Assembly (NCBI GenBank): GCA_965284365.1
Contig: OZ260079.1
Span: 1,116,001 to 1,180,000 of the forward strand
Length of the DNA: 64,000 nucleotides
Source of the DNA: Phragmitibacter sp965284365
Lineage (GTDB): Bacteria; Verrucomicrobiota; Verrucomicrobiia; Verrucomicrobiales; Verrucomicrobiaceae
Direction: 5' to 3'
The notes below the pieces were generated by a model. The model ran no database searches and had not been told where the DNA came from. It saw only the letters and a program-made list of their open reading frames with translations. Below are positions 1 through 8,776 of the stretch, piece by piece. Made by a program: the position numbers and the translations under genes. Positions within the stretch are counted from its first letter, which is position 1. Each line of letters starts with the position of its first letter.

Positions 1-536
1 ATAATTTCACCCGGCTTATCATCCTTAGCGGCCGCGGCGATGGCCAAACGATTCGCATCTCCCCGATCAACCTGCGGGTCATCGGGATTCGCGGTGGCGA
101 TGCCGCCATGGCTTTTCCATAGGCCATCTGCGTATTGAAGAGTGATTCTAGTTCCCTTCCCCACCGGCCCAATACGATAGCCATTGGCGTCATTGGCTGG
201 GATGCTGATTCTCACTCGCTTTCCTGTCATTCCCAATGCAGCAGCTTTGCTCGCATCGCCTTTCGAGAGGTCTGCTATGCGCGCGTTTGCGGCTTGGAGC
301 TCACGATCTATGACAAGCGCCTCCTCAAGTTTCGATGACTTCGTGAACGAATCGCGCAGCTTGTCCAAGTCCACCACATAAGACTCAATCAGGGGTTTGA
401 CAGTCCTGGCGACCGCCGCGTCATAGGCCTGACGCAACCGAACCAATTCCTCGGGATCCGGCGTCGTGGCCGAATTTTGAGCGGCAATGTTCAAAGCCAC
501 CGCCAACATACAAAAGCAGACAAGAAACTTGTTCAC
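1..536 (-). CDS. Secreted protein of unknown function, 3' end outside window
   Basis: The minus-strand frame is open from a GTG at 536 to the window edge (about 178 codons), so the C-terminus is missing. The N-terminus (MNKFLVCFCMLAVALNIAAQN) looks like a cleavable Sec signal peptide. It is followed by a charged helical stretch at about residues 28-80 (ELVRLRQAYDAAVART... KLEEALVIDRELQ) that may form a coiled coil. The later part holds a VRISIPANDANG segment that could start a beta-rich ligand-binding domain. A TTG nine bases upstream is an alternative start; an in-frame stop lies just above it. Short signal peptide plus helix proteins of this look are common in Verrucomicrobiota, but I do not recognise a named family. 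The coding call is firm; the function is unknown. Confidence 0.6.
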   Translation of the reverse strand, partial: MNKFLVCFCMLAVALNIAAQNSATTPDPEELVRLRQAYDAAVARTVKPLIESYVVDLDKLRDSFTKSSKLEEALVIDRELQAANARIADLSKGDASKAAALGMTGKRVRISIPANDANGYRIGPVGKGTRITLQYADGLWKSHGGIATANPDDPQVDRGDANRLAIAAAAKDDKPGEI

Positions 537-634
537 AGCGAGCAAAACCGCTTCAAAGAATGATCAGATTCCAACCTCTTGTCGAGGAGAATCCGTCTCG
601 CCCAAGGTGGGCAGATTTCGCAAATATCACGGGA

Positions 635-1087
635 TCACTCCGTCCACCACCGCAAGTCATGCCACTCCATGTCTTCCACACGGAAAAAGAACTTTCCCAG
701 GAACTGCTCGTTACCCGTCAGCATACGATGCAACCAGTAACGGTCGTCTGCCCACATACGATCAAAGGGAATGCTTTCAATGGGCGTCCAAAGAGGTATC
801 GCCTCTTCCGTCTCAATGGCTGTTCCCGTATATTGAGTCGCCATGAAGACCGCCACATGCATGGCCATGCCATCAGCAAAATGGAACCACAGTTCCCCCC
901 GCTTTACGGGATCAAGAGCCTCCACGACGAGTTCTTCCTGAGTCTCGCGGATGGCGCAGTCGCGTTCCGTTTCACCCGGGTCAAGCTTGCCGCCAGGACC
1001 GTTCACCTTGCCTTTGCCAAAGCCTCGTTTCTTCTCAATGAGCAAGACCTGATCCCCTTCTCTGATGAAGAGAAGCGTGGCCCGCAT
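635..1087 (-). CDS. MTH1-like Nudix hydrolase (oxidised purine nucleotide sanitiser)
   Basis: 150 residues from the ATG at 1087. That start has a GGGAG Shine-Dalgarno sequence and avoids a 62-nt overlap with gcvP. The Nudix box spans residues 33-55: G33, E39, R47-E48 and E51-E52 are present, but the usual late glycine is valine (V54). The protein follows human MTH1/NUDT1 unusually closely. It has KKRGFGKGKVNGPGGK at the nucleotide pocket (N29) and MWADDRYW (W112, D114, D115), matching the MTH1 MWPDDSYW signature whose Trp and two Asp contact the oxidised base. The likely reaction is hydrolysis of 8-oxo-dGTP or 2-hydroxy-dATP to the monophosphate in the cytoplasm. It sits 22 nt after gcvP and could be co-transcribed with the gcv genes. 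Family certain; exact substrate inferred. Confidence 0.85.
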   Translation of the reverse strand: MRATLLFIREGDQVLLIEKKRGFGKGKVNGPGGKLDPGETERDCAIRETQEELVVEALDPVKRGELWFHFADGMAMHVAVFMATQYTGTAIETEEAIPLWTPIESIPFDRMWADDRYWLHRMLTGNEQFLGKFFFRVEDMEWHDLRWWTE

Positions 1088-1109
1088 ATTGGGCTCCCAG
1101 TTTTCCCAA

Positions 1110-3944
1110 TCAACTAGCATAAGCTTCAACGCCCTCGCACGTGCAGACCAGGTTTCGGTCTCCATAGACATTGTCCACGCGACCCACCGGCGGCCAGTAT
1201 TTGTCGGCTTTCACCCATGGCAGCGGGAAAGCTGCATCCTTACGCGAATAGGGATGTGTCCATTCCTCCTCCAACACCACATCGGCGGTGTGGGGAGCAT
1301 TTTTCAAAACGTTGTCTGCAGCATCCGTGAGGCCAGTCTCTATGGATTCGATTTCGCCGTGAATCTCCGCCATCGCTTCACAAAAGCGATCCAGCTCTGC
1401 GCGGCTCTCGCTTTCGGTGGGCTCGATCATCAGCGTGCCAGTGACAGGCCAGCTCATCGTGGGAGCGTGAAATCCAAAATCCATCAGTCGCTTCGCCACA
1501 TCTTCCACGGTCACCGTCTTGAACTGACGGAAGTCCAGGATGCACTCATGCGCCACCCTGCCGCCCCTGCCTGAATACAGAATGGGGAAATACGAAGAGA
1601 GCTTATGGGCCAGGTAGTTGGCATTGAGGATGGCGATGCGCGAGCTTTCCACAACACCGTGGCCCATCATGGCGAGATACATCCAGGAGATGGTGCAAAT
1701 GCTGGCGCTGCCCCATGGAGCAGAGCATACCGCGCCGGTCTCCGTGTTCTCGTCAAGTGCGCCGTGCCCCGGCAGAAACGGCACCAGATGAGCCGCGACA
1801 CACACAGGCCCGACACCAGGCCCGCCACCGCCATGCGGGATGCAAAATGTCTTATGCAGGTTCAGGTGACACACGTCCGCTCCGATAAGCCCAGGTGAGG
1901 TGAGCCCGACCTGTGCGTTCATGTTGGCGCCATCCATGTAGACCTGACCGCCATGCTCGTGAACCAGCGCGCAGATGTCCTTGATGCTCTCCTCAAACAC
2001 GCCGTGCGTGCTTGGATACGTGACCATGAGCGCAGAGAGATTCGCTGCGTATTGGGTCACCTTTGCCTTCAAGTCATCGAGAGAGATGTTCCCCTGCTCA
2101 TCGCAAGCCACTGGCACGACTCTCATGCCAGCCATGACAGCGCTGGCGGGATTCGTGCCGTGGGCCGACACCGGGATGATGCAGACATCACGTCCATTAT
2201 CTCCACGTGACTGATGGTAATGGTGAATGGCCAACAAACCGGCGTATTCACCCTGCGAGCCCGCGTTGGGCTGGAGTGAGACAGCGGCGAAGCCGGTGCA
2301 CACTGCAAGCCACTGCTCCAGTTCCGCAAACATGGCGCGATACCCCTGCGACTGATCCGCCGGAACAAAGGGGTGCAAGGCATTCACCTCAGGCCAACTC
2401 ATCGGCATCATCTCCGCAGCCGCATTCAACTTCATGGTGCAGGAGCCGAGCGGAATCATACTGCGGTTCAGCGCGATATCCCGATGCTCCAGACGGCGCA
2501 GGTAGCGCATCATCTCTGACTCGGTCTGATGGCTGTGGAAAACGGAGTGTGTTAGGAACGAGGAAAGCCGCCCATATCGCTGGCCAAATGTAGCTGGCCG
2601 CTCCGAGAGCGCGTCTAGGTTCGGCGGGCTCTCCGCGGTGATTCCAAAGGCCTCGGCCACTCGGAGAAGTTCGTCGGCGCTGACTCGTTCATCCAAAGCA
2701 ATGACAACTTTGTCTTCATCAACAGCTCGGAGATTGATGCCGCCGGCGAGCGCTTTTGCTACCACCGCGGCAGCATCGACTTTTAGTGCCGTTACGGTAT
2801 CAAAAAAATCTTCACCGGCCACGTTGACTCCGGCCTTCCGTAACGCAGCAGCCAGCCAGCCAGCAGCCGCATGCACACGGCGAGCGATGGCCTTCAAGCC
2901 TTCGGGTCCATACCAAACGGCATACATGGAGGCCATGACGGCCAGGAGCACCTGCGCCGTGCAGATATTACTCGTCGCCTTTTCGCGGCGTATGTGTTGC
3001 TCACGAGTCTGCAAAGACAGGCGGTAACCGGGATTGCCCGCGGAATCTCTGGACACCCCGATGAGGCGACCCGGCATGCGGCGCTTTAGGGCATCTTTCA
3101 CCGCCATGAAGGCAGCGTGAGGACCGCCAAAACCAAGTGGCACGCCAAAACGCTGGCTATTGCCCACACAAATGTCCGCACCGAATTCTCCCGGAGGGCG
3201 CAGCAACGTCAGGCTCAGCAAATCCGTGCAGACGATGAGTAGAGCACCAGCTTTGTGGGCGCTTTCCGCGAGTGAGCTAAAATCATTCACCACGCCCAAG
3301 GTATCCGGATACGACACGACTACCGCAGCGGAAGATGCCAGATCTTCTGGTGAACAGAAAGCGACATCTTTCCGCACCACCGTGATGCCAAGAGGCTCCA
3401 TGCGCGTGTCCAGCACATCCAACACATGAGGATGCAGCTTGTCCGACGCGAGAATGCTTTGCGCCTTCGGTTTGGATCCAAGCGCGATGGCACAGGCTTC
3501 AGCCGCCGCAGTGCCTTCGTCCAGCAGCGAGGCATTGGCCACGTCCAACCCGGTGAGATCACACACCATGGTCTGGTAGTTCAGCAGTGCTTCCAGACGG
3601 CCTTGGGAAATCTCTGGCTGATAGGGCGTATAGGCCGTGTACCATCCTGGATTCTCCAGGATATTCCGCTGGATGACCGGCGGTGTGAAGGTGTCATGGT
3701 AGCCCAGCCCCAAAAATGAGCGCACTACTTTGTTCTGCCCCATGATGCCCCTCAGCCGCTGCAGAGCTGCCTCTTCACTGAGCGCCGCAGGCAGATCCAG
3801 GCTCCCTTTAGAGCGGATCACCTCCGGCACCACTTCATTGATCAAGTTATCAACTGTGCCGGTGCCGATGGTCTCAGCCATCTCACGCGCCTCCGCTGCG
3901 GTTGGTCCGATGTGACGGCGGGAGAAGGAAGGCAGAGAGGGCAT
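1110..3944 (-). CDS. gcvP: Glycine dehydrogenase (decarboxylating), P protein
   Basis: PLP enzyme of the glycine cleavage system. It decarboxylates glycine and transfers the aminomethyl group to the lipoyl arm of GcvH. At 944 residues it is the fused homodimeric form, not the split GcvPA/GcvPB type. Diagnostic stretches are SFSRRHIGP at the N-terminus, SNICTAQVLLA, MIPLGSCTMKLNAA, DGANMNAQVGL and LNLHKTFCIPHGGGGPG; K698 in the last is the expected Schiff-base lysine. The frame is open for 38 more codons upstream, but these overlap gcvH and look non-coding. The ATG at 3944 gives a 19-nt gap and a family-like N-terminus, although no clear Shine-Dalgarno is visible. Operon order is gcvT-gcvH-gcvP. 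Confidence 0.97.
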   Translation of the reverse strand: MPSLPSFSRRHIGPTAAEAREMAETIGTGTVDNLINEVVPEVIRSKGSLDLPAALSEEAALQRLRGIMGQNKVVRSFLGLGYHDTFTPPVIQRNILENPGWYTAYTPYQPEISQGRLEALLNYQTMVCDLTGLDVANASLLDEGTAAAEACAIALGSKPKAQSILASDKLHPHVLDVLDTRMEPLGITVVRKDVAFCSPEDLASSAAVVVSYPDTLGVVNDFSSLAESAHKAGALLIVCTDLLSLTLLRPPGEFGADICVGNSQRFGVPLGFGGPHAAFMAVKDALKRRMPGRLIGVSRDSAGNPGYRLSLQTREQHIRREKATSNICTAQVLLAVMASMYAVWYGPEGLKAIARRVHAAAGWLAAALRKAGVNVAGEDFFDTVTALKVDAAAVVAKALAGGINLRAVDEDKVVIALDERVSADELLRVAEAFGITAESPPNLDALSERPATFGQRYGRLSSFLTHSVFHSHQTESEMMRYLRRLEHRDIALNRSMIPLGSCTMKLNAAAEMMPMSWPEVNALHPFVPADQSQGYRAMFAELEQWLAVCTGFAAVSLQPNAGSQGEYAGLLAIHHYHQSRGDNGRDVCIIPVSAHGTNPASAVMAGMRVVPVACDEQGNISLDDLKAKVTQYAANLSALMVTYPSTHGVFEESIKDICALVHEHGGQVYMDGANMNAQVGLTSPGLIGADVCHLNLHKTFCIPHGGGGPGVGPVCVAAHLVPFLPGHGALDENTETGAVCSAPWGSASICTISWMYLAMMGHGVVESSRIAILNANYLAHKLSSYFPILYSGRGGRVAHECILDFRQFKTVTVEDVAKRLMDFGFHAPTMSWPVTGTLMIEPTESESRAELDRFCEAMAEIHGEIESIETGLTDAADNVLKNAPHTADVVLEEEWTHPYSRKDAAFPLPWVKADKYWPPVGRVDNVYGDRNLVCTCEGVEAYAS

Positions 3945-3963
3945 TGAGGGAAAGGAAGTCTGA

Positions 3964-4338
3964 TCAGGCGATGTGTTGACGGTAAGCCGCAGAGTCCATG
4001 AGCGCCTTATACTCGGCTTCTTCTGAGGGCTTGATCTCGAAGATCCAACCCTCACCATAAGGGTCTGTATTCAGCAGTGAAGGATCATCCACCAAAGAGG
4101 TATTCACCGCGATGATCTCGCCGCTGACAGGCGCATAAATGTCGCTAGCCGCCTTCACGGACTCAACGACCGCCACCTGGTCACCAGCCTTCACATGTGC
4201 CCCCACCTTCGGAGGTTCCACATAAACGACATCCGTCAGTTCACGCTGCGCATGATCACTGATGCCCACAGCTCCAGAACTGGAGTCAATCCACTCATGG
4301 GAGGGGAGGAAGTGGAGATGGTCGGGGACTTTGCTCAT
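3964..4338 (-). CDS. gcvH: Glycine cleavage system H protein
   Basis: 124-residue lipoyl carrier that shuttles the aminomethyl intermediate between GcvP, GcvT and lipoamide dehydrogenase. The lipoylation site is K62 in VESVKAASDIYAP. The flanking VGISDHAQRELTDVVYVEPP and GEGWIFEIKPS are typical for the family, and the length is normal. It begins 9 nt after gcvT and ends 19 nt before gcvP, so the three genes are almost certainly one transcript. The fourth component, lipoamide dehydrogenase, is not in the window. Confidence 0.97.
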   Translation of the reverse strand: MSKVPDHLHFLPSHEWIDSSSGAVGISDHAQRELTDVVYVEPPKVGAHVKAGDQVAVVESVKAASDIYAPVSGEIIAVNTSLVDDPSLLNTDPYGEGWIFEIKPSEEAEYKALMDSAAYRQHIA

Positions 4339-4347
4339 GGCAGGATG

Positions 4348-5457
4348 TTAGTTCGATTTACGGTAAAAAGGTTTCTTTACGGTCTGGGCAGGATACCGAC
4401 GTCCGCGGATTTCGATTTCCAGAGGCGTTCCGAGCTTGCTCAAATTCGCAGGCAAATAAGCCATGCCGATACCACGTGCAAGGGAAGGGCTGAGCGCACC
4501 GCTGCAAATCTCCCCCACCGCCTGGTCACCCTGAAGGATGCCATAATGCGGTCGCGGAGGTGGCGCAGTTCCAGTCATTTCAAAGGCTACGAGCTTCGTC
4601 GGCAGGCCGGATTCCTTCTGCGCCAGTAAAACATCCCGGCCTACGAACTGAGCTTTGCCCAGATCCACGAAAAAGCCCAGCCCCGCCTCCAGCGGAGTTT
4701 TATCTGGAGCCAGATCATTGCCGTTGAGCGGATAACCCATTTCCAGGCGCAAGGTATCGCGGGCTCCCAGACCACAGGCCATTCCCCCCACCGACTTCGC
4801 GGCTGCCACCAGCTTTTTAAACCACTCCCCGATGGAACTCACAGGGGCAAAAAACTCAAATCCATTTTCCCCGGTATACCCAGTGCCGCAGAAATAAAGG
4901 ATTTCACCGCCAGACTCGATCACCTGGATGGTGTTGTGGGCGGGGAACTCCACTTCATTGCCGAATACCGCAGTGAAAACTTCTGGACTAAGCGGCCCTT
5001 GAATCGCCAGTCCCCCCAAGCCATCGCTCAGGTCCGTGAACTGCAAGGAACCAGGCAGGCCCAAGGCAACGAGGTGCTCGCGATCTTCATCAATCTTGGA
5101 AGCATTCACCACCAGGAAGAAATCGTCCTCGTCTGTGCGATAGACGATCAGGTCATCGATGACTCCACCCCGCTCGTTCAACATCAGCGAGTACTGGCCC
5201 TGACCGACCTCTAGTTTGGACACATTATTGGTGAGGGCTTGATTCAAAAAAACAGCGCCCCCCTCCCCACGGAAGCGGAACTGCCCCATGTGGGAAATGT
5301 CGAACACACCAACCCGCTCACGAACCGCTTTGTGCTCTTCGACGATACTGGTGTACTGCACGGGCATCTCCCAGCCGGCAAAAGGCACCAAGCGCGCTCC
5401 CATGGCCACATGCTTATCGTGCAAAGGGCTGCGCTTCAGAGGGCTCGTTTCGCTCAC
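4348..5457 (-). CDS. gcvT: Aminomethyltransferase (T protein), GTG start
   Basis: Tetrahydrofolate-dependent aminomethyltransferase. It releases ammonia from the H-protein intermediate and forms 5,10-methylene-THF. Signature stretches are LKRSPLHDKHVAMGARLVPFAGWEMPVQY, GVFDISHMGQ, TGYTGENGFEFF and GLGARDTLRLEMGYPL. The frame runs up to 5694, but that extension crosses the divergent rhomboid-like gene and has no family similarity. The GTG at 5457 gives 369 residues starting with SETSPLKRSPLHD, matching the usual N-terminus. An ATG at codon 19 would remove the conserved PLHD segment. The divergent intergenic space to 5545 is only 87 bp, so I see no room for a glycine riboswitch. Confidence 0.93.
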   Translation of the reverse strand: MSETSPLKRSPLHDKHVAMGARLVPFAGWEMPVQYTSIVEEHKAVRERVGVFDISHMGQFRFRGEGGAVFLNQALTNNVSKLEVGQGQYSLMLNERGGVIDDLIVYRTDEDDFFLVVNASKIDEDREHLVALGLPGSLQFTDLSDGLGGLAIQGPLSPEVFTAVFGNEVEFPAHNTIQVIESGGEILYFCGTGYTGENGFEFFAPVSSIGEWFKKLVAAAKSVGGMACGLGARDTLRLEMGYPLNGNDLAPDKTPLEAGLGFFVDLGKAQFVGRDVLLAQKESGLPTKLVAFEMTGTAPPPRPHYGILQGDQAVGEICSGALSPSLARGIGMAYLPANLSKLGTPLEIEIRGRRYPAQTVKKPFYRKSN

Positions 5458-5544
5458 GTGCCCGAATGTGGCGGGCCGCAGGGCCTTGTCAACGCATGGA
5501 ATGGACTGGCCATAGCCACGAACCTGCGCTAGGGAAGCCGCCGC

Positions 5545-6330
5545 ATGTCTTTGATCGATACTCTGGAACGCAAACTCGGACGTTTCGCCATCCCCCATCT
5601 CGTTTCCATCCTGGCTGGCTTCCAGGTAGTCGTCTGGCTTTTGGTCACAATGCAGCCCGGATTTGAAGCGTTTCTCATCCTCGACCGCGCTCAAGTTCTG
5701 CAGGGGCAGCTTTGGCGCCTAGTCACCTGGGTCTTTGTCATCGGGAAAATCCACCTCATCTTCCTCTTTTTCATGGTCATGATCATGTGGATGATGGGTG
5801 ATGCTCTCGAAAAAGCCTGGGGCGCTTTCCGCGTAAACCTTTACATCTTCGGCGGCATTGTTTCCGTCATCATCGGAACCATGATCTTCGGATTCAACCC
5901 CGAGGGGGTAACGCTGTACACCACCATCTTTCTGGCGTTTGCGCGGCTCTTCCCCGACTTCGAGCTCATGCTGTTTTTCATCCTTCCCGTTAAGGTGAAA
6001 TACCTGGGAATGATCACCGGCGCCTTGGTGCTGCTGAACTTCATCGCCAGCCCCGATCAGCGCCTCCCCATCCTCTTTTCCATGGTGAACTTTTTCGTGG
6101 CGTTCGGCCCCGGGTTTATCAAAGGCGTTAAGACCCGCGCCGTAGTCGCGGAGCGTCGCAGCCGCTTTGACAGCGCTAAAGCCGCCACCGTCGCGGAAGG
6201 CCATTTCCACAAGTGCGATAGCTGCGGCAAAACCGATGCCGCCAATCCAAACCTTGAGTTCCGGGTGACAGAAACAGGCGAGGAGTTTTGCTCCGAATGC
6301 CGCCCCACCAAACCACGGGTGAAAGTCTAG
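5545..6330 (+). CDS. Rhomboid-fold membrane protein without catalytic residues, C-terminal zinc ribbon
   Basis: 261 residues. Several hydrophobic segments lie at about 20-35, 59-83, 98-116, 122-150 and 152-190, ordered as in rhomboid/derlin proteins: a WRLVTWVF segment, then a predicted helix pair, then LFPDFELMLFFILPVKVKYLG. In active rhomboids this last region follows a GxSG serine motif; here the place reads GVTLYTTIF, and no histidine sits in the last helix. The C-terminus has two CxxC pairs (C224/C227, C249/C252), consistent with a zinc ribbon facing the cytoplasm. It is probably a pseudoprotease that binds or shields membrane substrates; that role is inference. Divergent from gcvT and convergent with the response regulator. 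Confidence 0.65.
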   Translation: MSLIDTLERKLGRFAIPHLVSILAGFQVVVWLLVTMQPGFEAFLILDRAQVLQGQLWRLVTWVFVIGKIHLIFLFFMVMIMWMMGDALEKAWGAFRVNLYIFGGIVSVIIGTMIFGFNPEGVTLYTTIFLAFARLFPDFELMLFFILPVKVKYLGMITGALVLLNFIASPDQRLPILFSMVNFFVAFGPGFIKGVKTRAVVAERRSRFDSAKAATVAEGHFHKCDSCGKTDAANPNLEFRVTETGEEFCSECRPTKPRVKV

Positions 6331-6345
6331 AGCGGTCTCTGCTTC

Positions 6346-7029
6346 CTACTCGAACCGGTAGCCCGCACCATGAACCGTGCGGATGATGCCCGGTCGCGTG
6401 TGATCTTTTTCAATGCGCTTGCGCAGCTGTGAGATCTGCTGATCCACCGCCCGGCTTTCCGGGAAATAGTCGGCTCCCCATGCCGCATCCGTAAGTTGGT
6501 CGCGATCGACCACTTTGCCTCGACGTCGATGGAATAACTGTAGGATCTTCACGTCGCGCAGGCTCAGGCCGATCTCCTGCTCCCCGCGATAGGCCCGCAG
6601 TTCAGCTGGCACCACGCGCAGGTCCTCCATGATGAACTCGTTTTCGTAGTCCCCCACCCTTTGCAGTAGGCCACAGCGGCGCGTGATCGCTTTGATCCGG
6701 GCCAGAATCTCCCGTACGCCAAAAGGCTTCGCCATGTAATCATCCGCGCCGAGTTCCAAGCCCAGCACCTTGTCGATCTCCTCCGCCTTTGCCGTCAGGA
6801 ACAGGATCGGTACCTTTTCATCTTTGCGGCGGATGCTGCGGCAGACTTCGTAGCCATCCAGTTTCGGCATCATGACATCCAGACAAACGAAGTCAGGCCG
6901 TTGCGCCTCAAAGGCAACGACAGCGGCAGCACCATCGGCCGCCGCGACCGTGGTAAAGCCTTCCGCACAGAGCAACTCACACAAAGCCGCCCGGGTATGG
7001 TCATCATCTTCAGCTATGAGGATCTTCAT
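6346..7029 (-). CDS. OmpR/PhoB-family response regulator
   Basis: 227 residues. The receiver domain (about 1-120) has the acidic pocket E7-D8-D9, the phospho-acceptor D51 in CLDVMMPKLDGY, and the conserved lysine in LTAKAEEID. A winged-helix DNA-binding domain follows (about 130-227) with the typical ending SQLRKRIEKDHTRPGIIRTVHGAGYRFE. The frame is open for 121 codons upstream in another frame of the kinase gene; homology begins only at MKILIAEDD, so the start is 7029. It overlaps the 3' end of the kinase gene by 20 nt, which implies translational coupling. An 11-bp direct-repeat array typical of this regulator class lies upstream of the rhodanese and lipoprotein genes about 3.8 kb away. Confidence 0.93.
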   Translation of the reverse strand: MKILIAEDDDHTRAALCELLCAEGFTTVAAADGAAAVVAFEAQRPDFVCLDVMMPKLDGYEVCRSIRRKDEKVPILFLTAKAEEIDKVLGLELGADDYMAKPFGVREILARIKAITRRCGLLQRVGDYENEFIMEDLRVVPAELRAYRGEQEIGLSLRDVKILQLFHRRRGKVVDRDQLTDAAWGADYFPESRAVDQQISQLRKRIEKDHTRPGIIRTVHGAGYRFE

Positions 7030-8704
7030 CGGATTTTCGAGGCAGGCGCAGGACAAACCGGGCGCCCGGTGAATTTCTCTGCTCCAATTCAAGGCTGCCG
7101 CCATGCAACTCCGCCAGATGCCTGGCAATCGACAGACCAATCCCTGTTCCGCTGGTTCCTTCAGCGAGGTCATCGCGAAGCCGCACAAAGGGGGCGAATA
7201 TTCTTTCCTGGTCTTTGATGTTGATCCCCGGGCCGGCATCTTCCACGACCAAGAGCGAGTCACCTGCAGTCTGACTAGTAGAAACCCGCGCAGCTTGCCC
7301 GGTGGCTGCATATTTCTCGATGTTCGAAAGCAGGTTCCCCAGAATCTGCTCCACGGCATCCGGATCGAATGCAAAGGCGTGGGGCGCTTCAAACGTGGCA
7401 GTGACGACGACGCCTTTACTCTCCAACGCCGGCTTCCACACCCCGAGCGTTCTCTGCGTCACTTCGTCCAGGACGGCCATCCGTGGATGAATGGTCAGTT
7501 GATCCCTCTGTTGGCGTGCAAAGGTGAGCACATGGTGAATCAGCCGGCTTAGCCGCGTCGTCTCCATTTCCACCACGGAAAGATGACGGATTACACCATC
7601 GCTGTCGGCCACCTCCGCCTTTTGCTGAGCCAGTTCCGTATAAAGACGAATGTTTGTGAGCGGCGTCTTTAGTTCGTGAGAGACCTGATTCACAAAGGAA
7701 ACACGCCGCTGTGCTTCCACCATCTCTCTCTTGCTTTCCCGATGGAGTAAAAAAGCGAGCCCAGCGAGAGCAATGCCCGCACCTCCGGCGCCGAGCAGGA
7801 TAGGCACATGATCAACAGTAGGCGCTTCACCGGACGCCGCACGGTAGCTCAGTCGCCACAGGCCCAGCGGTGGCGAACAGACACGCGTGGCAGCTACCGG
7901 TTCTTTGATGGCTGCCATACTGCCCCATTGATGGAGCGCGGATTCACCCTGAACAGACTCAAGGCTCATCGCTCCCAAGCCTGCAGGAACATCGCTTGCC
8001 GAGAGGCGATTGATGAGCACGGAATAAAACGCCGCCATTTCCAGCTCCAATCCCAGCACGCGGCCGTCATCGCGCTTCTGCCAATAAATCAGCCGAGGGC
8101 CATTACCGTGATACCACACATGCCACCCACTCGTGACCGCAACGGGCATGGTCTGCATCTGAAAGGTGCCCTGAGAGTTATTGACGTTCAAACGGCCCTC
8201 TCCTGTCTTGGAAAACGACCAGACCGACTGGCCTTTACCGCTATTGCTTACAGCGGCGATGTCGTTTTGGGCCAATGCAGGAGCAGGCTGTTCCACAAAG
8301 GAAGAGCGGTCGAACTTCACCCCGGATTCCCACAGTGACTCTGTGCGGCGCAAAAAAGCGGCGTCTTTGGAGCTTCCGTTCTGAGCCACCACGGGAAACT
8401 CCAATCTGCCCTTAGAACCCAACAAGAATGCATAGCGAACCAACGGCTGAAAATCTGGAAGACTCTGCAGCGCTCCAGGCGTTGCGGGCGTTTCCAGCAG
8501 CAGCCGGTCGAACTGCTCCTCCAACCGCGAAACCTCCGCTGACAGCAACGTATCCACAGAGGCAAGCCTATCTTCCAGCACTCCCTTCCAGTTGTTCCTC
8601 GCTTCGACTGTCCTCTCTTTTACCAGCATCACTCCGATCCACGCGATAAGCGCCATCGGCACTGCCACCATGAGGCAGAAAAGCAGAAGGAACCGTGCGC
8701 GCAT
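7010..8704 (-). CDS. Membrane sensor histidine kinase
   Basis: 564 residues. One transmembrane helix lies at about 4-27, a large extracytoplasmic sensor region at about 30-297, and a second helix at about 299-320. The HisKA domain follows with H343 in VSHELKTPLTNIRLYTEL, then an HATPase domain with GNLLSNIEKYA, VEDAGPGI and GTSGTGIGLSIARHLAELHGG. It autophosphorylates H343 and passes the phosphate to D51 of the overlapping regulator. The sensor region contains no PAS or HAMP signature I can recognise, so the stimulus is unknown. The gene may have its own promoter in the 72-nt gap from the vWA gene, where a hairpin is also present. Confidence 0.92.
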   Translation of the reverse strand: MRARFLLLFCLMVAVPMALIAWIGVMLVKERTVEARNNWKGVLEDRLASVDTLLSAEVSRLEEQFDRLLLETPATPGALQSLPDFQPLVRYAFLLGSKGRLEFPVVAQNGSSKDAAFLRRTESLWESGVKFDRSSFVEQPAPALAQNDIAAVSNSGKGQSVWSFSKTGEGRLNVNNSQGTFQMQTMPVAVTSGWHVWYHGNGPRLIYWQKRDDGRVLGLELEMAAFYSVLINRLSASDVPAGLGAMSLESVQGESALHQWGSMAAIKEPVAATRVCSPPLGLWRLSYRAASGEAPTVDHVPILLGAGGAGIALAGLAFLLHRESKREMVEAQRRVSFVNQVSHELKTPLTNIRLYTELAQQKAEVADSDGVIRHLSVVEMETTRLSRLIHHVLTFARQQRDQLTIHPRMAVLDEVTQRTLGVWKPALESKGVVVTATFEAPHAFAFDPDAVEQILGNLLSNIEKYAATGQAARVSTSQTAGDSLLVVEDAGPGINIKDQERIFAPFVRLRDDLAEGTSGTGIGLSIARHLAELHGGSLELEQRNSPGARFVLRLPRKSDEDPHS

Positions 8705-8727
8705 GTTGAAAAGTTACACCGCAATGC

Positions 8728-8760
8728 CTAATCCCAGCAAGACCCTCGTGGTGGGATTAG
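8728..8760 (-). terminator. Hairpin between the vWA gene and the histidine kinase gene
   Basis: CTAATCCCA (8728-8736) and TGGGATTAG (8752-8760) form a perfect 9-bp inverted repeat with a 15-nt loop. It lies just after the vWA stop codon and before the kinase start. No U-run follows on either strand, so a factor-independent terminator is uncertain. mRNA stabilisation or partial termination is equally possible. Confidence 0.4.
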
Positions 8761-8776
8761 ATTACCAACCGCCAAG

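Noticed and set aside
5458..5544. Glycine riboswitch upstream of gcvT
   Set aside because: Only 87 nt are available and no tandem aptamer pattern is visible.
5458..5694. Extended GcvT N-terminus
   Set aside because: It overlaps the divergent membrane protein gene and has no match to T proteins; a GTG start at 5457 fits.
7030..7392. N-terminal extension of the response regulator frame
   Set aside because: The 121 codons lie in another frame of the histidine kinase and lack receiver-domain similarity.
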